Positions 34,069 through 46,689 of a stretch of DNA of 64,000 nt are shown here, piece by piece. The stretch comes from Isoetes taiwanensis (lineage: Eukaryota > Streptophyta > Lycopodiopsida > Isoetales > Isoetaceae): the NCBI GenBank assembly GCA_021234155.1, contig JAJEKV010000012.1, positions 8,586,448 to 8,650,447 of the forward strand, given 5' to 3'. The position numbers and the translations under genes were made by a program. The notes under the pieces were generated by a model, which saw nothing but the letters and a program-made list of their open reading frames with translations, ran no database searches and was not told where the DNA came from. The stretch's first letter is position 1; each line of letters starts with the position of its first letter.

Positions 34069-35090
34069 TACATTTTTTTTTCTTTTGAAGGACGAACAAA
34101 AAGTTTATTAATGAGCAAGAATAAGTACAAAATGAATATTTCTCATCTAGTTGTGTAGACACAAGAAGATGCTGCTGGAACACGAGCCTGCGACACCATG
34201 TGCTTACTCCATACTAGATAAGTAAAAGGAGATAAGGCTCTGCTTAAGAGTCTAACCGCATTCAATCTGTAATGGCGTCAAATCCGATATAACTACCGGA
34301 ATCTCAGGAGAGTTTGAAGGTGTAACTTGGTCCTTTGACAAGATAGTATTATCTTCAGCCAAATCAGCCCACTGAAGTGGAGCAAAGCGACCACATGCAG
34401 CAGAAGGATCAGAATCACGTATAGCAAGTGCAGAGGAGAGCTGAGATGCAGAGGTGTTAGAACCCTTAGCTGACTTTCGAGGTTGATGAAGTGCCGGTGG
34501 ATGTTTAGGTGGAGGGTGGGCACCACGACGATCAATGTCCATGTACAGCCCACGAGCTGCTTCAACCTGCTCTTGCAACCTCTGGATCTCATCCATCCTT
34601 TGCCTCTATTGATCCAGCAGCAGAGGCGCGGGACCAGCGGCTTACATCAACCAACGTATTAAAAGATTCTTGTAGCTTATTGATGTGTTGTGAGCATGCA
34701 AATTTCGTCCTTCATTGAACTGCATCCAACTCGATCAAAAACTTGCAGGCACCTTTGTCAATATCACCTTGAATAATTGCAACACATTCATTGATAAACA
34801 GTCCTGCTTCCACACAAAAGCAAAGCCTTTTGTTGAGCCATATACTTGACATCAGCCTTCTCTGGTCTATCTACTGCCTCATAGACAAGTTCTACGGTAA
34901 AGCTTCACCATCTGCCTCCAGCGATCAAACCCTTTTCCATCAACCTCAGGGTGAGGGAAGCTGGATCTAATACCTGCCGTTGCATGACTTTGTGAATCAG
35001 ATACCATGTAAATGATGCAACCCACATAACTGGCAAACAATGTATTACATGAACCATATATATATGTACCGAAGATAAAAAGTATCAAGC
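34069..35090 (-). mobile_element. Retroelement remnant with gag-like ORF and poly(A) end
   Basis: On minus, 35088 to 34879 reads VDGKGFDRWRQMVKLYRRTC, reminiscent of a retroelement gag N-terminus. Pieces in shifted frames follow (VYEAVDRPEKADVKYMAQQK; QESFNTLVDVSRWSRASAAG), then ORF 34596-34252 (MDEIQRLQEQVEAARGLY). The segment ends AATAAACTTTTTGTTCGTCC then TTCAAAAG and an A-run at 34069-34083, an end resembling that at 56020-56050. Whether it is a LINE ORF1 or an LTR-element gag is unclear. Confidence 0.45.
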
Positions 35091-35354
35091 AGAGCGCCTA
35101 AATAGCTATATTAAAGTATAGATGCATGTGAGAGTTGCTGCATGTGATGCTTGAACATATTAGCATCCATGTGGCAAGTCACCAGTTTCATTACTGTTTC
35201 CTTAACTTTGGTTTATTCTAATCCAATGCTAATTGTCCGTTTCTTTTTTATTCTGCTTATGTTGTAGGTTGATTTTACTAGTACATATGCTGTCTTTGTT
35301 GCCACGACTTTCAAGTGTGAAACACTACCACCACCATTAAGGCATCAAAACCTC

Positions 35355-36590
35355 TTAAGGTGCGCAGAAGCCCCACGATGAAACAAAGTTCTTGACAAAC
35401 TTGCGGTAATAACCGGCCAAGCCTAAAAAGCTGCGAACCTCAGACACATTGGTTGGAATTGGCCAATCCTTTACTGCTTCAATCTTAGCTAGGTCTGTGG
35501 CTATCCCTTCCGCAGACATAATATGTCCTAGGTAATCAACCTTGGTGGTTGCGAACTGACACTTGGAGAACTTGGCATACAGTTGGTGGCTGGCATCTGA
35601 GTTTCTGCAAGGCCAACCGAAGATGCTGCTCATGGTCCTCTAATGTCTTACTGTATATGAGAATATCATCAAAGAATATGATGACAAAATCATCAAGATA
35701 TTTACGGAAGACATCATTCATCAGTCTCATGAAGGTGGACGGGGCATTGGTCAGGCCAAATGGCATTACAGTGAACTCATAATGTCCGTAGCGTGTCCGA
35801 AAAGCAGACTTGTGAATGTCATCCTCCTTAATTCGTATCTGCTGATGTCCCGAACGAAGTTCAATCTTCGTAAAATATTTAGCCCCTTGCAACTGATCCA
35901 TTAGATCGTCGGCATGCGGTAAAGCGTACCGATTCTTAACAATGTGCTTATTCAGTTGGCGATAATCTATCACATTCTCAAGGTGCCATCCTTCTTCTTA
36001 CGAAGAGTATCGGGGCCCCAAAAGGTGAGACACGAGGTCGAATGAAGCCGAATCTGAGGAGCTCTTGTAACTGCTTCTTAAGTTCGGTTAACTCAAGAGT
36101 ACTCATTCGATATGAAGCCTTGCTGGTAGGCTTGGTGCCTAGTTCCAAGGTAGTTTCGCACTCCACACCTCTAAAGGGTGGCAACAGATGAATTTCTTAT
36201 GGGAAAAGGTCATGGTATTCCCGAAAAACAAGTGCTATTGCTAGAGCAAGCTATCAAGAACATCTTGCTTAGGCTTAGCTTCTACCGAAGCAAGCCGAAT
36301 CATGCCAATAACCTAAGATTTCTTGATGGCTCTATGCAACTGGCGTAATGAGATACACTGCATAATGGGAAGGCAATCCTGATGACATGCTACCGTAGGT
36401 AGCTCTGGTGCTGATTCCGTCCCTTTGTTCAAGTCATGTGAAACTAGGACGCATATTTTTCTGCAGAAACGAAGACTGCTATGGAAATGCTCGATGATGA
36501 TCCGTAGGGAGAAAAAACAATGGAAGACGAAAAATATTGTGCGTGCTATGTAAACATATACTTTATACGAGATACTAAATACATCCTCCA
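35355..36590 (-). mobile_element. Ty3/gypsy chromovirus fragment: protease end and reverse transcriptase
   Basis: Minus-strand coding in three frames reads through the linker before RT (ELKKQLQELLRFGFIRPRVS and [12 protein letters not shown]), then [40 protein letters not shown], and the catalytic block with FFDDILIYS (FFDD in place of the usual FLDD or YIDD), ending [16 protein letters not shown]. Two frameshifts (near 35980 and 35610) and stops upstream show that it is dead. RNase H, integrase and LTRs are absent, so both ends are lost. It lies beside the left end of the large DNA transposon. Confidence 0.88.
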
Positions 36591-36668
36591 AATCATATAG
36601 AAACCATATGATGACTTATGATTGCTCTTCTCTTGATCAAGAGAAGAAAGTATTGATTTGGCATACTT

Positions 36669-36672
36669 ACCT
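36669..36672. other. 4-bp target-site duplication, left copy (ACCT)
   Basis: ACCT directly before the left terminal repeat at 36673. The same four bases directly follow the right terminal repeat at 55910-55913. Confidence 0.8.
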
Positions 36673-37454
36673 GGGTAAAAGCATGAAAGGGTGTACGTAC
36701 ATCGTACTGAATTGAAGGACGAATTTGTGCTTTTTGGGGGTACATTTTAGATGTACATCAAGGTACTATGGTTTGTCGTTTTGTGTCAGATATGCAATGA
36801 TTGCAAGATCATCCCTGACATTCCCCCCGAAATTCTTGGTTAACCACCGAACCACCGAACCAATTCGAATGGATCCGTCCCTCCCTTTCCGAAATTCCCC
36901 CCTTTCACAGGACGAACACCGAAGGAATTCCAGAAGCAAACACATGCCAATTGAATCTACAAGAAATACAAATCAATTTCAATCTGTTCATGGAGGGTGA
37001 GAATTCCAATGGAAGTGATGGTTCTAAGCGCAAGTATGCCGACATTGGCCAGTGTTATGCCACAAAACAAATAAAGAAGCGTGTTGATGTGTCGGTGGAT
37101 TGCATCCTCGATTCTTTGCAAACGCTTCGTCCAGATCAAAGATTAGTTTTTTGTGATCGTTTGCTGCAAGATGACAGGCTTTTTTCTGTTTTCGAACCTG
37201 TAATTGGAAATCCTTCCGAAGTTATTGTTATGAAATCAATGATCAGAAACTTGAAAGATGGACTTCAAGAAGTAAAGTCTGCTAATAGCAAAGATAAATT
37301 GGCTGCAAAACATTCACTGTTATCAATGATTGTTGGAAAAAAAGGAGATATAAACAAGAATGTTTCTTCAAAATTGCTAAAGATACAGCCAAGAAATTTA
37401 TCCAAAGCTGCAGCAAGAAGGAAGATAATGTCATTAAGTGGAGCAAATGTATGG

Positions 37455-37776
37455 GGGTGAAAGCATGCTAGGGTGTACCATCTAAAGTACTTTTTAGGGA
37501 GTGCAAAACTACCCAGAAAAGTACCCAGCACTAGGTACTGGGAACCTCCATAAATGCCGCAATAAAAAATAAGTTTGAGAGTTAATTCATTTATTTTAGT
37601 CTCTAATAGTATTGTTATCCTTTAGTACTATAGATTGGCATGTTATTGACCTTCAATTCAAAAAATTTCAATTGATTTTAATGGAAAGAAAAAACAGAAA
37701 GTACCAGTTTTAAAAGTACCCAGTGTAGGTACTTTTGAGGGTTCCAAAAGTGGTACACCGTAGCATGCTTTTACCC
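37455..37776. mobile_element. MITE, 322 bp, same family ends, inserted in the transposase exon
   Basis: The left end starts GGGTGAAAGCATGCTAGGGT and the right end, read inverted, starts GGGTAAAAGCATGCTACGGT. ATGG flanks both sides (37451-37454, 37777-37780). Deleting the MITE and one ATGG joins codons ...ANVW and ALAGR... in one open frame. The ends resemble those of the surrounding 19-kb element, so this is likely a deleted relative moved by the same transposase. Confidence 0.88.
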
Positions 37777-38099
37777 ATGGGCTTTGGCAGGAAGGATGCC
37801 AAGATCAAATAGAATCGATGATTCAATCAAATGTCAGGTTCGTGAATTTTGGCTTGACAATACCAAAGTTTCACCAAAGGTTAGAGATGTCATGAAGAGG
37901 AGAACACAAGCAATACAATACCTTGATATCTCACAGGTTTGCTCTTGTAATTGAATCAATTCAGTCTTGGAGTTTATGTTTTCTTCCAAAATTCTTTCAT
38001 GACTTTATTCTGTACATTCTAGTTCTGTTCCGAGTGACCTGTTAATGAATACACATGGTTCTCATGAAATGTATTGCATTTTACATTGTTTACATAGTA

Positions 38100-38480
38100 G
38101 CAGAAATCTTGCAGTGATGTGCTATTAGGTACTTTTTAGATGTACATCCATTAACAGCTACATGTCCATGCAAACTGCATTTTACATGTACTTGAATATC
38201 AAAATTACATCATTCTACATTTTAGTGTACTTTCAGGCAATGAAGCCAAACAAATCAGACATATGTACATTAGTTGTACTAATATTGTAACATTAATGTG
38301 ATGTACTAATATTGGAACATTAATTAGATGTACATTGGATGTACATTGGATGTTCAATTAGGAACTGCTATCGTACATTAGATGTACTCATTACATTAGA
38401 TGTACATTAGATGTACAATAATGAATCGATGGAACTGTTGGATGGACATTTTATGTACATAGAACATACATTAATTGTAC
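38100..38480. repeat. Array of ATGTACAT-type palindromes
   Basis: About a dozen copies of TGTACAT, ATGTACATTAG or GATGTACATTGG occur in an intron-like stretch of the transposase gene. The same motif is dense at 40495-40560 and 44310-44720 and appears near both termini (36740-36765; 55850-55870). It is rare elsewhere in the window and may be a transposase-binding site. Confidence 0.75.
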
Positions 38481-40494
38481 AATAGTATAGTTCAATACTC
38501 TTTTTGGCATCCGGTTGTCGACATCATTTTGCTAACATGGTCTTTAATGCTTTTGTTATTGCGATTAGAGCTTTATCAACAGGTTTGTATATCGGAATCC
38601 CGATACCAAAATTAAGCCTTCGACGGTTCGAGTATCAAAAACCTGATTGCATAAGGAAATTGAAGGAGAGAAACACATGTTGCCGTGTCAAACATGAGCA
38701 AAGCGGTCTGTCTGCAAAGGCCTTCAATGATATGAGGAGATCCCTACATGTTAATTGCACTTACGGGTTTGTAGTGTCTCATGCATCCCAAAGAAAACAA
38801 TGGAGTATGTCAAGCAAACAAGAAAACTTTTGATAATGTTAGTATCTTGTGGAGGTCAACAAATTGCGAGAAATATGTGACGGATGAATGGCATAAACTA
38901 AAATGCATCAAAGGCGAATGTGATGAATGTGGAGTGAAGAAATTAGACATCTGTCCAAACGAGGAAGATGGAATTCAGAATGTGGACCGGAAGTATATGC
39001 ATATGTCAATGAGCCATCCAAAAAGGTACATCCGTATAGCTTAGATTAGTTGATCGAAATGACAAAGCATCTGTTTTGTTAAAGAACATGAAAAAATCAG
39101 CTTGCTAAGTTTACGATCATAACTTTACGGACAATCGGCAGAGCAAAACAGTTTAAAAGATGTGTTGAGAAACTCCCTGGATAATAGTGTGTTGTGTCAT
39201 TTGTTGACTTTGCGAGAGAACTACACATTGAAACCGGGGACAAAAGTGCAATCCGAGCATTGGAATCCTGATCAAATTAGTATTTTGGTCCATATTTCAA
39301 TGATGAAAATAGAAGGTAAGCTTAAAAAAAAAGTGCATTTCTATGTTTCGATGACAGAAGCATGACACTCATTTTGTGCAACATGGTTTTAAATTACATT
39401 TGGGGTGGCTTAAGAATAATGGAGGTGGACACATAAACCTTCATTATGTGTGGTCGGATGGTTGTGCATCTCAATTCAAATCAAGACGATGCATGGTATG
39501 GAATCTGTAGATACCATGTTGAAAATAAAATTCGAAAGTGATATGGAATTTCTTTGGATCCGGCCATGGGAAAGGCACACATGATGGCGAGGGCTGGTAT
39601 AGCAAAGTTGTGGCTTGAGAGCGGCGCAGAGAAAACAAAATGGCATGCCGGTGATAAAAGCGTAAAACAGCTTGTGCGGTTTTAAGGGCCAAGGAATCGG
39701 GTTGTGAAAGGGTGTTTTGGGAGGTTGGAAAAACAGATGTGAACAGGCGGCAAAGCATTCAATTGCAAGACTTTACCCTCGGTACTCGGCAGATACATTC
39801 AGGTCAACTATAAACCCAAAGCCAGATCCAACAAAGTTGCTATGCAGACCACTCTCGTGCTTTTGTGATGCTTGCATTAACTTCAATTGGTTGAATTGTG
39901 AGAACATTAAACATTGTGGAGAATGGTCTCTAAAAAGTTTGGAGCCCACAGATCATATTGCCTCTCGTGTTGAAGCTGAAAATGATGTGGATGTTTTGTA
40001 TCTGCAGGGGACGAGGGTGGGTTTAGATGACAATCGAAGTCAAGCTTTGAGATGTATTTGTGTCTTTTTGCAAAGACTGGACAATGTGGAAGGTGTTTCA
40101 TACTATGTTCTCATGTGCACCGGGGAAAAGCATGCATTGGAAGAAGATTCAATTGATGACTATGGAAATGAATACTCTGGCGGGCACTAGTGTCATTGAA
40201 GGACAATATTATGAACTAATCCCAGGTTGCCACAATAAGTATAAACCGCTTCCTACTAAGAATGTTTTGGTACCTACAAGAATGCGGATTGGGGTTCAAT
40301 CCCATTCAAGAAAGTAAAACACAAGTTTGAAGGGGGCAAGCCATGACATTTCACTTGCCGATGAAGTCCATGAGACATTGTTATCACAACTTCCAAAGAA
40401 TTGTAGATGACATGGACTAAGTCGATCCAGTAGTACTTTCCTGAAATATTGTAATACTTTGTTATAAGAACCAAGAACCGGACTACTTGAAGTG

Positions 40495-40560
40495 CATTAT
40501 GTACATCAATGTACATAAGATGTACAAATGATGTACATCTTATGTACATCCGTTGTACAT
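40495..40560. repeat. ATGTACAT cluster after the transposase gene
   Basis: Five to six copies of GTACATC or ATGTACAT occur within 66 bp, downstream of the last transposase block. It is part of the motif family found at 38100-38480 and 44310-44720. Confidence 0.7.
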
Positions 40561-40739
40561 TCCAAAATATTATAAAAATTTGTTAAGTGTAAGTTGATTA
40601 GAATTGAACACAAGAAAGTTGAATTGCATAAACACTAAAATGGTTTCAAATCATGGCAAAGATAAGAAATGGACAGGTTTTCATGTACAAATGGTTGATA
40701 TATTTATATTGTGGACATAAATATAACACACCCAAAAAT

Positions 40740-43700
40740 GAGCATGGCTCATAATTCATGACCAAGCTTCAAAATGTCGGTAGGGAGCCCGATATCTTAT
40801 GACTATTGCATCATGTCTTCCAGCCCACCAGAGGTCAAGAGATATCCTCTAAAGCAAAGAGTCCATGCGGTTTCTATAGCACGCGTGCCTTTGGTAAACC
40901 TTTCCATCCTACATAGCCTGCATCTTCCAGGACACGTGCCTTCCCCCAAGGGTTGTGCAACAAGTGATTTGCTGCCAATATACCTTTCATGGTTGCTCGT
41001 TCCTCATAATTTTCAATTTGCTCAACCTTTTCCCAAAGTTCAGGAACAACAAAGATAGAGGCGATAATCGGTCCCCAACCCTATGTACTTGCGACTTGTG
41101 TTGGTTTGTATTACCTCGGGTGCAGCAGAACTCTATCTCTTAGTTTCTTAATAGTCTTTTGTGTTTCAAATCCATTCATCTACAAAGCAAATGAAGATCA
41201 CTTAATTATGTATACACACTCATAATTGTACCAATAAGAAAGACAAGAAGAATAGAGTACTCAAGTGCAATGAACAAAAACTTTGATACATATATTCATA
41301 ACATTTGAATTTGTACATCAGGTCAAAGTCTGTACCAACAATGGGCGGTCGAGAGGCCAATAACATGATGGCGCTTTCTCCATTCCTTGTCTCGTGATAT
41401 TGACTAAATTTAGGCAAAGCAGAGCACCCAAGTTGTTGCCATAGTTTGCCAAAAAAATCGTTCCACCTGCTCGATATGCTATCTGCACGCATTAGTCATT
41501 GGATGCTCTTTCACATAAACTATACCATCTTCGGCCATTTTGAATCCATTAAGCCATGGAATGAGCTCCATGACAAGCAATCTGTCACTAGCTAATATCG
41601 GTGTCCAAGAGAAAGGACATATGTAGCTTCCTACAAGATTCAAAGTGGATTTGTATCTTTCGTCGTCGATCAGAACTGTATGTCCATAGTACTGGGTACT
41701 CTTTCCATACCACGCTTAATGGTTTCACAAACAACCCCTTTTGAGGTTCAAGTGGGGTGTTTGTGTGGCGAGTCCAACATCGCTCACGGGTAAACAAACT
41801 TCAAATTTTATGGAAAAAGCATCACAAATATGTTCCACAATTGGTTGAAGATTTTTAGAAGTGAGTGAAGACCAGATGGCAACATCAAACCCTTCTCTTA
41901 CAAATGCTAACAGTGATGCTAACCCTGGCCTGCAGTAAAAAAAACATGTTTCCTATATTAAATTGAAGCTCATCTTTCTGGATCTGTTGGTATCTTGAGT
42001 TAATATTTTCATTCTTGTGCACACTCTTGCCCAACACAGAATTTAAGTCAAAGATAACGAGCTTTCTCCCCGAATTAGATGATTCACACATGCGACAAAG
42101 AAAACACTTGAGATTCACAATTTATAATTACATTTCGGACACACAATTGAGAAAACACATTGATAATTACACGATTGTTATTTGCACAGTGTAAGTGAGA
42201 CAAATAAATTAATTTTTTCATTACTTATTGAGTACAAAGAAGCTCTGAGCATGGCTCATACAAAACTGTAATTTAGAAACAAGTCAAAGGGACTATCTAC
42301 CCCCGTAGGAACAAGCTGCTTGTATATTCATCTCGCCTTCTACAATTAATGCCTCCATTAGATGATCCCTCCGTGACTTGGCATAGGCATCGATGAACCA
42401 ACTGGGTGTCATCTCGCATGGTGCACAAGTATTAGAGGACTATACCAACAAATAACTAATAGGAAAATAACATGTTCTACTTACAAAAATGGAGCTTGGT
42501 ACATTGCATCAAACCACGGCATCTATGAATTTGTGCATGTAAGCCACAATGTACATGCAAGGGTTCTTGGTACTAGTTTCGGCATTTTAGGGCGAAACAT
42601 ACGGGAGCATCAAAGTTCTTCCTACCATGGTTTAAGCTGTTGGATCCGAGCATCATGTTATTGATCACAAGCTTATGAAACCTGCAAAATTGCAATGTGA
42701 GAATAAATCAAGCATAAGAAATTGCAATATGAGAATAATCAAATCATAAAAACAAAACAGAAACTCATACTTACTTACGGACCACTTTAGCATCGGGTAC
42801 ATAGCCTTTGACAGAGAGAGGATCCAGATACTTGGGCTAGCTATAGATGGAAAAGAGCTTTTCATTGGACCAGCAAGCACAAGTATTGCCAATGCCACAT
42901 TTGGGCCTTGCAGAATTGGAACAAATATGTATTGGCATCTTGCAATCAAAATGCCATCCAGCCCTTCCTTTATGTTAGTGTTACGTGCATCCGCCCCACT
43001 CTTCTTGAGGAATTTCACAAAATTACGAAGGTGTCCTATTCGAACAGTAAAAACTTGTGTTTCCAATCGGATGGAAGATCTACAAAGGTACGCACACAAA
43101 TCCAGATTACATATTAATACATAAGATGAGTGACTTAGGGAATGAAATAACATAAATATGTTGAAATGCTAGCCTACCTCCCATAGACATCTACCATCTT
43201 AGAGGTCAAGTCCACTTCCAGCGAACTCGTCAACATCACTTTGAAAGATAGAGGGTGCAGGCTTAGGAGGACAAATCCTATAAGGAGTGAATGGAACCAA
43301 CCTTTTCACCGGTTCACTAAACTGTACAAGGAAACAACAAAGATAGCAAAAGAATATATCTATTGTAATCAATTGTATATTACTCACCTTGTAAATTCAT
43401 CACTGTTTCAAAGATCATCTTCGAGGATCTGCTTGCACCTTATTTGTTATCACATCAATATTTGCTTGTAGATCCTCTTCTTCTTCCTGGTTCCGACTTC
43501 GGAAGGATCGGGGATCGCCTTCCTTCACGGCACGTGATGCGTGTCCTATGTACAAAAAAAATGTGGTTAATTACCATAAATCTGAGATGTTTAACAAAAT
43601 TAGTTCATCTTGGACATACCTCTTTCTAGGTGGTGGTGGCACTTTTTTGCTGGAGATTTTTCTTTTGGGAGGACATTTTTTTTTCTTTGGAGATTTTGCC

Positions 43701-46028
43701 TGTTTTTTCCTTTTGGAGTGCCATCACCAGCATTCTTTTGCCTCCTCTTTGGAGTGGACTCAACTACCAACTCGGCTTCCTCTTCCCTCGGTATCTCACC
43801 GGGTTAAAATCTGGATCTGTGTCCTTTGTAGCTTCTTCCATGAGGTCGGCTGGGACCCGCAGATGATCTTTGAGATGTGTTTGAATCTTTCTTAGCTTCT
43901 CCAATTACTAATTTAGCACTTGGTGATGAAAGATTTTCTGTTGCTGCGGCCATTCATTGAAGGCTCGCACCTGCACACACCTTTAGCTTTCTCAAGTGCC
44001 ATCCTCTCAATTTCCTCAACTTCACTTTGCCATGTTTGAGCAGACCTTTATTGCAGATTGTTCTATTACCGCACCGTAAATGTCATTGGTGATCCGGAGC
44101 TGGAAGGTAGAGGGTCTACTGATTCGGCCCCGCTTATTATGCTCAAGAAAAATCAGAAAAGAGAGTCGATCAGATGGCTCAAGAACATCACCCATAAAAG
44201 CCGCTTACGGGATAGGAACGACCTCATCTCGCAAAACAAACAAATGATCTAAATTTCAATAGACATAAAAAGAACATGAAAAACAGAACTAATGAGAAAT
44301 ATCTGGTACATTCTGCCAAGCATGTACATTTCATGTACATGGAATGTACCAAATGTAAGTAACTACATTTAACTATAGCCAAATGTACATGTACATGTTC
44401 CTCAATGTACATAAAGGTACATCAATGTACCCAGATGTACACTGATGTACCCAGATGTACCCAGGTATCCAGTTAGGGAATGTAGATCTATGCCAAAAAA
44501 AAAAGCACATATATGTAAAAAATGCACATACTTATGAATCCATCTACAGATGCACTCTAAAGATAAATGCATGTACATCTATTTGCAGATGTAGACTCCA
44601 TTAGAGACATGTACAACTGATACAACTGCAGTCCAAGCTCAAAAATAAAAGCATCAATAAACAAGCAAATATATGCCTATGTACCTCGCTACGGATGTAC
44701 ACTAAAAAGTTATACATGTACAAGGAATAGCAATGCACTTTGAAGCCATACATGTAGAACTATGCGATTACAATAACAAATATGAATGAAGAGAAATATA
44801 AGTTTAAATTAGTTGAGAGCAATGCATACCTTTCACAAATAGGAAACCAAGTGAATTCGAATGCCCTCATCCCGGATGCAACCTTTTATGCAATTCGTCT
44901 TTCATGGACCGGATAACACAAGCGGAAGAGGCAATAAGCATCTCTCGCATGGAGCTAGCAACAACAAACCAGTTTTGCCAAAGCCTTGGCCACAAGCAAT
45001 ACATGAACCGAATGTGATGAACTGCTCTATAGAAGTAGCTCCTATAGGGTAGGGCCTCCAGTGCGAGAACAATAGGTCCTGCTCTCCCCATGAAATCCAA
45101 AATCATGAATGCCTTTGCTGAACCAATTCAATGCAATTAAGTTTTTCCTTTGCTTGTTCAATTGAGATTTCATGCCTTTCAATTTCTTTAGTTTACTTCC
45201 TCGCAAACCAATGTCTAGCTTAGAAGAGTGCTTTGCTCTTTATCATGTCTACTCATAACCAAGTCTTCCAACTTGTACTTCAACACTCAAGATAACTTGA
45301 TTTCCAAAGGATCACGGACAATTTGTCAAATTCTTGTTTTGTCTCATCTATTTTTACTCGGTCTGACTGCAGATCTTCTTGGATAGCATATCCTTTCTAC
45401 CCTCAATCCGGTGATGACCTTCAATGCATCCCTCCTTTTTTTTCTTCCAATTACTTCTACTTCATTCAATAGGTTAGTTTTCTCCTCCAACCCATGCTTA
45501 AGTAATCGCTTTATTGTGTCAACATCTGATCTAGAATAACCTGTGGCTCTAATATTACCGCAATACGATGTCCTGTTTGATAGTTGAGGATTTACCCGTT
45601 GTAGGGTCCTCTCAGAACGTCTGAAATGAGGGTTTTGGCAAGATCTTTGGCGGTCCTAGCCACGTCCATCCAATCAACAAGCCGTCCCTTCAAGTGAAGA
45701 GCAAATGCTCCGCAAAATAGGTTGAAATATAATGGTTTGTAACCCTGTTTCTTGCCATAAACCAATTCATAATATTTAAAAATCATCTTTCCATGCGTTA
45801 CGGATTCTCCCTTCCTTGAATCCTCGCCTGCGTTTTTTGGAGCTTCACCCCATACCTGGCTTCATAACCATCTCTAGGTTGGGTATGTGGGCCTCTGCAT
45901 GTTTCTCCGCGGAGGTCTTTGGCTTGGATCACCTCGTAACCCAAACGTAAACTCCTTGGAGGTAAAATTCCACCGCCGGCTGCACTGGCATCTTGTTTAG
46001 CTGTGGTGATGAGCAAGCACTCATCCAT
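40740..46028 (-). pseudogene. Second gene of the large DNA transposon, minus strand, function unknown
   Basis: A first ORF starts at ATG 46028 (MDECLLITTAKQDASAAGGG) and runs to 45798, beginning only 8 bp from the LTR insertion. Further coding-like blocks on minus are 45786-45592, about 45540-45120 (charged, coiled-coil-like), 43800-43600 (basic: ESTPKRRQKNAGDGTPKGKN), 43340-43199 (RLVPFTPYRICPPKPAPSIF), 43110-42760 (IGHLRNFVKFLKKSGADARN, CQYIFVPILQG) and 42440-42300. The block with IFVPI is faintly like the Ulp1 (C48) protease core, which some plant DNA transposons carry, but the expected HW pair is not readable. Frames are broken repeatedly. The neighbours suggest an accessory transposon protein. 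Confidence 0.45.
44310..44720. repeat. ATGTACAT-rich array near the right half
   Basis: At least ten GTACAT-type motifs occur, including the run AATGTACCAAATGTAAG and GATGTACACTGATGTACCCA. It lies between exon-like blocks of the minus-strand gene and mirrors the array at 38100-38480 in the other gene. Confidence 0.75.
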
Positions 46029-46035
46029 GGGGGCG

Positions 46036-46648
46036 TTAGCCCCATGGCCCATGCGCACAATACGTGTCTATACTTGCTGCATGAGGGCGAGGGCCCCACC
46101 GCCACCTGTCCAAGAAGAGGGATCCACAAGGCCACGGCATGGGTCAAAGCTCCTCCAAGAAGCGTAAGACCCAGGTAGGACCCACGGCGGGCCACTACTT
46201 GTCTGTTAGCACGGCCGCTGACAGCTCAGATTCCCTGCTCGAAAGTGCCCAAGTAGTGGAGCACGCGTTGTCATGATGAGGATCAGATTCAGGGCCCGTG
46301 AGGCCACTCCGTTTTCTATATATTGTAGCATTTTTGCTCCTTCAAAAAAAGGGTTCGAGTGTTCTTTTGTGTCACTACAGAGCGTAGACATGCTTTCGCC
46401 TTTGTTGCGCTCTTTGAGCCTTCATTGTACACTTGTTTTGATCAATGGATTGCCGTGTTCTCCACAAGTGTCTTGTGTGTTTCATTGTGTATTGCAATTC
46501 TTTGTTTTATCTCGAAGTTTTTCTTGTTCTTTCCTCGTTAGCAAAAAATCCCAAGTGGACAAGAGTGTCTCGGGGATTTACCCTGCCGGACTTCAAGGAT
46601 CTCACAGAGATCTGTCCCTCAGCGATCCCGAAGCCCGGACCCAAAACA
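46036..46648 (+). repeat. 5' LTR of the nested retrotransposon
   Basis: It aligns with 55030-55637 throughout, sharing CTATACTTGCTGCATGAGGG, TATATATTGTAGCATTTTTG and GGACTTCAAGGATCTCACAG. A weak primer-site candidate GGCGCTGTT follows at 46651. The many one- to three-base differences from the 3' LTR indicate age. Confidence 0.88.
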
Positions 46649-46689
46649 CCGGCGCTGTTCTTGGCTCACTTCAAAGTCGTATTGATACC

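Larger units (their letters stand above)
36990..40318 (+). pseudogene. Transposase-like gene of the large DNA transposon, decayed
   Basis: Exon 1 starts at ATG 36990 (EGENSNGSDGSKRKYADIGQ), is open to 37454, is interrupted by a MITE, and resumes from 37781 to a GT donor at 37937. After an intron with ATGTAC repeats, pieces follow in changing frames: a Cys/His cluster (ERNTCCRVKHE; CIKGECDECGVKKLDICP near 38900), then KHDTHFVQHGFKLHLGWLKN, VWSDGCASQFKSRRC, NFFGSGHGKGTHDGEG, RPLSCFCDACINF and GEKHALEEDSIDDYGNEY. The ordered Asp-containing motifs and zinc clusters fit a cut-and-paste transposase. I recall a widespread uncharacterised family with an HGKGxxDG motif, but cannot name it. At least three frameshifts or stops disable it. 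Confidence 0.65.

Noticed and set aside
36950-40318. hAT, Mutator or CACTA assignment for the large transposon
   Set aside because: Its duplications are 4 bp, not 8, 9 or 3, and its termini do not start CACTA.
38100-44720. CRISPR-like array
   Set aside because: The ATGTACAT motifs are short, irregularly spaced palindromes in a plant transposon, without repeat-spacer structure.
46036-46648. tRNA-Asp primer site as a firm call
   Set aside because: GGCGCTGTT after the 5' LTR resembles it only partly and is offset from the LTR end.
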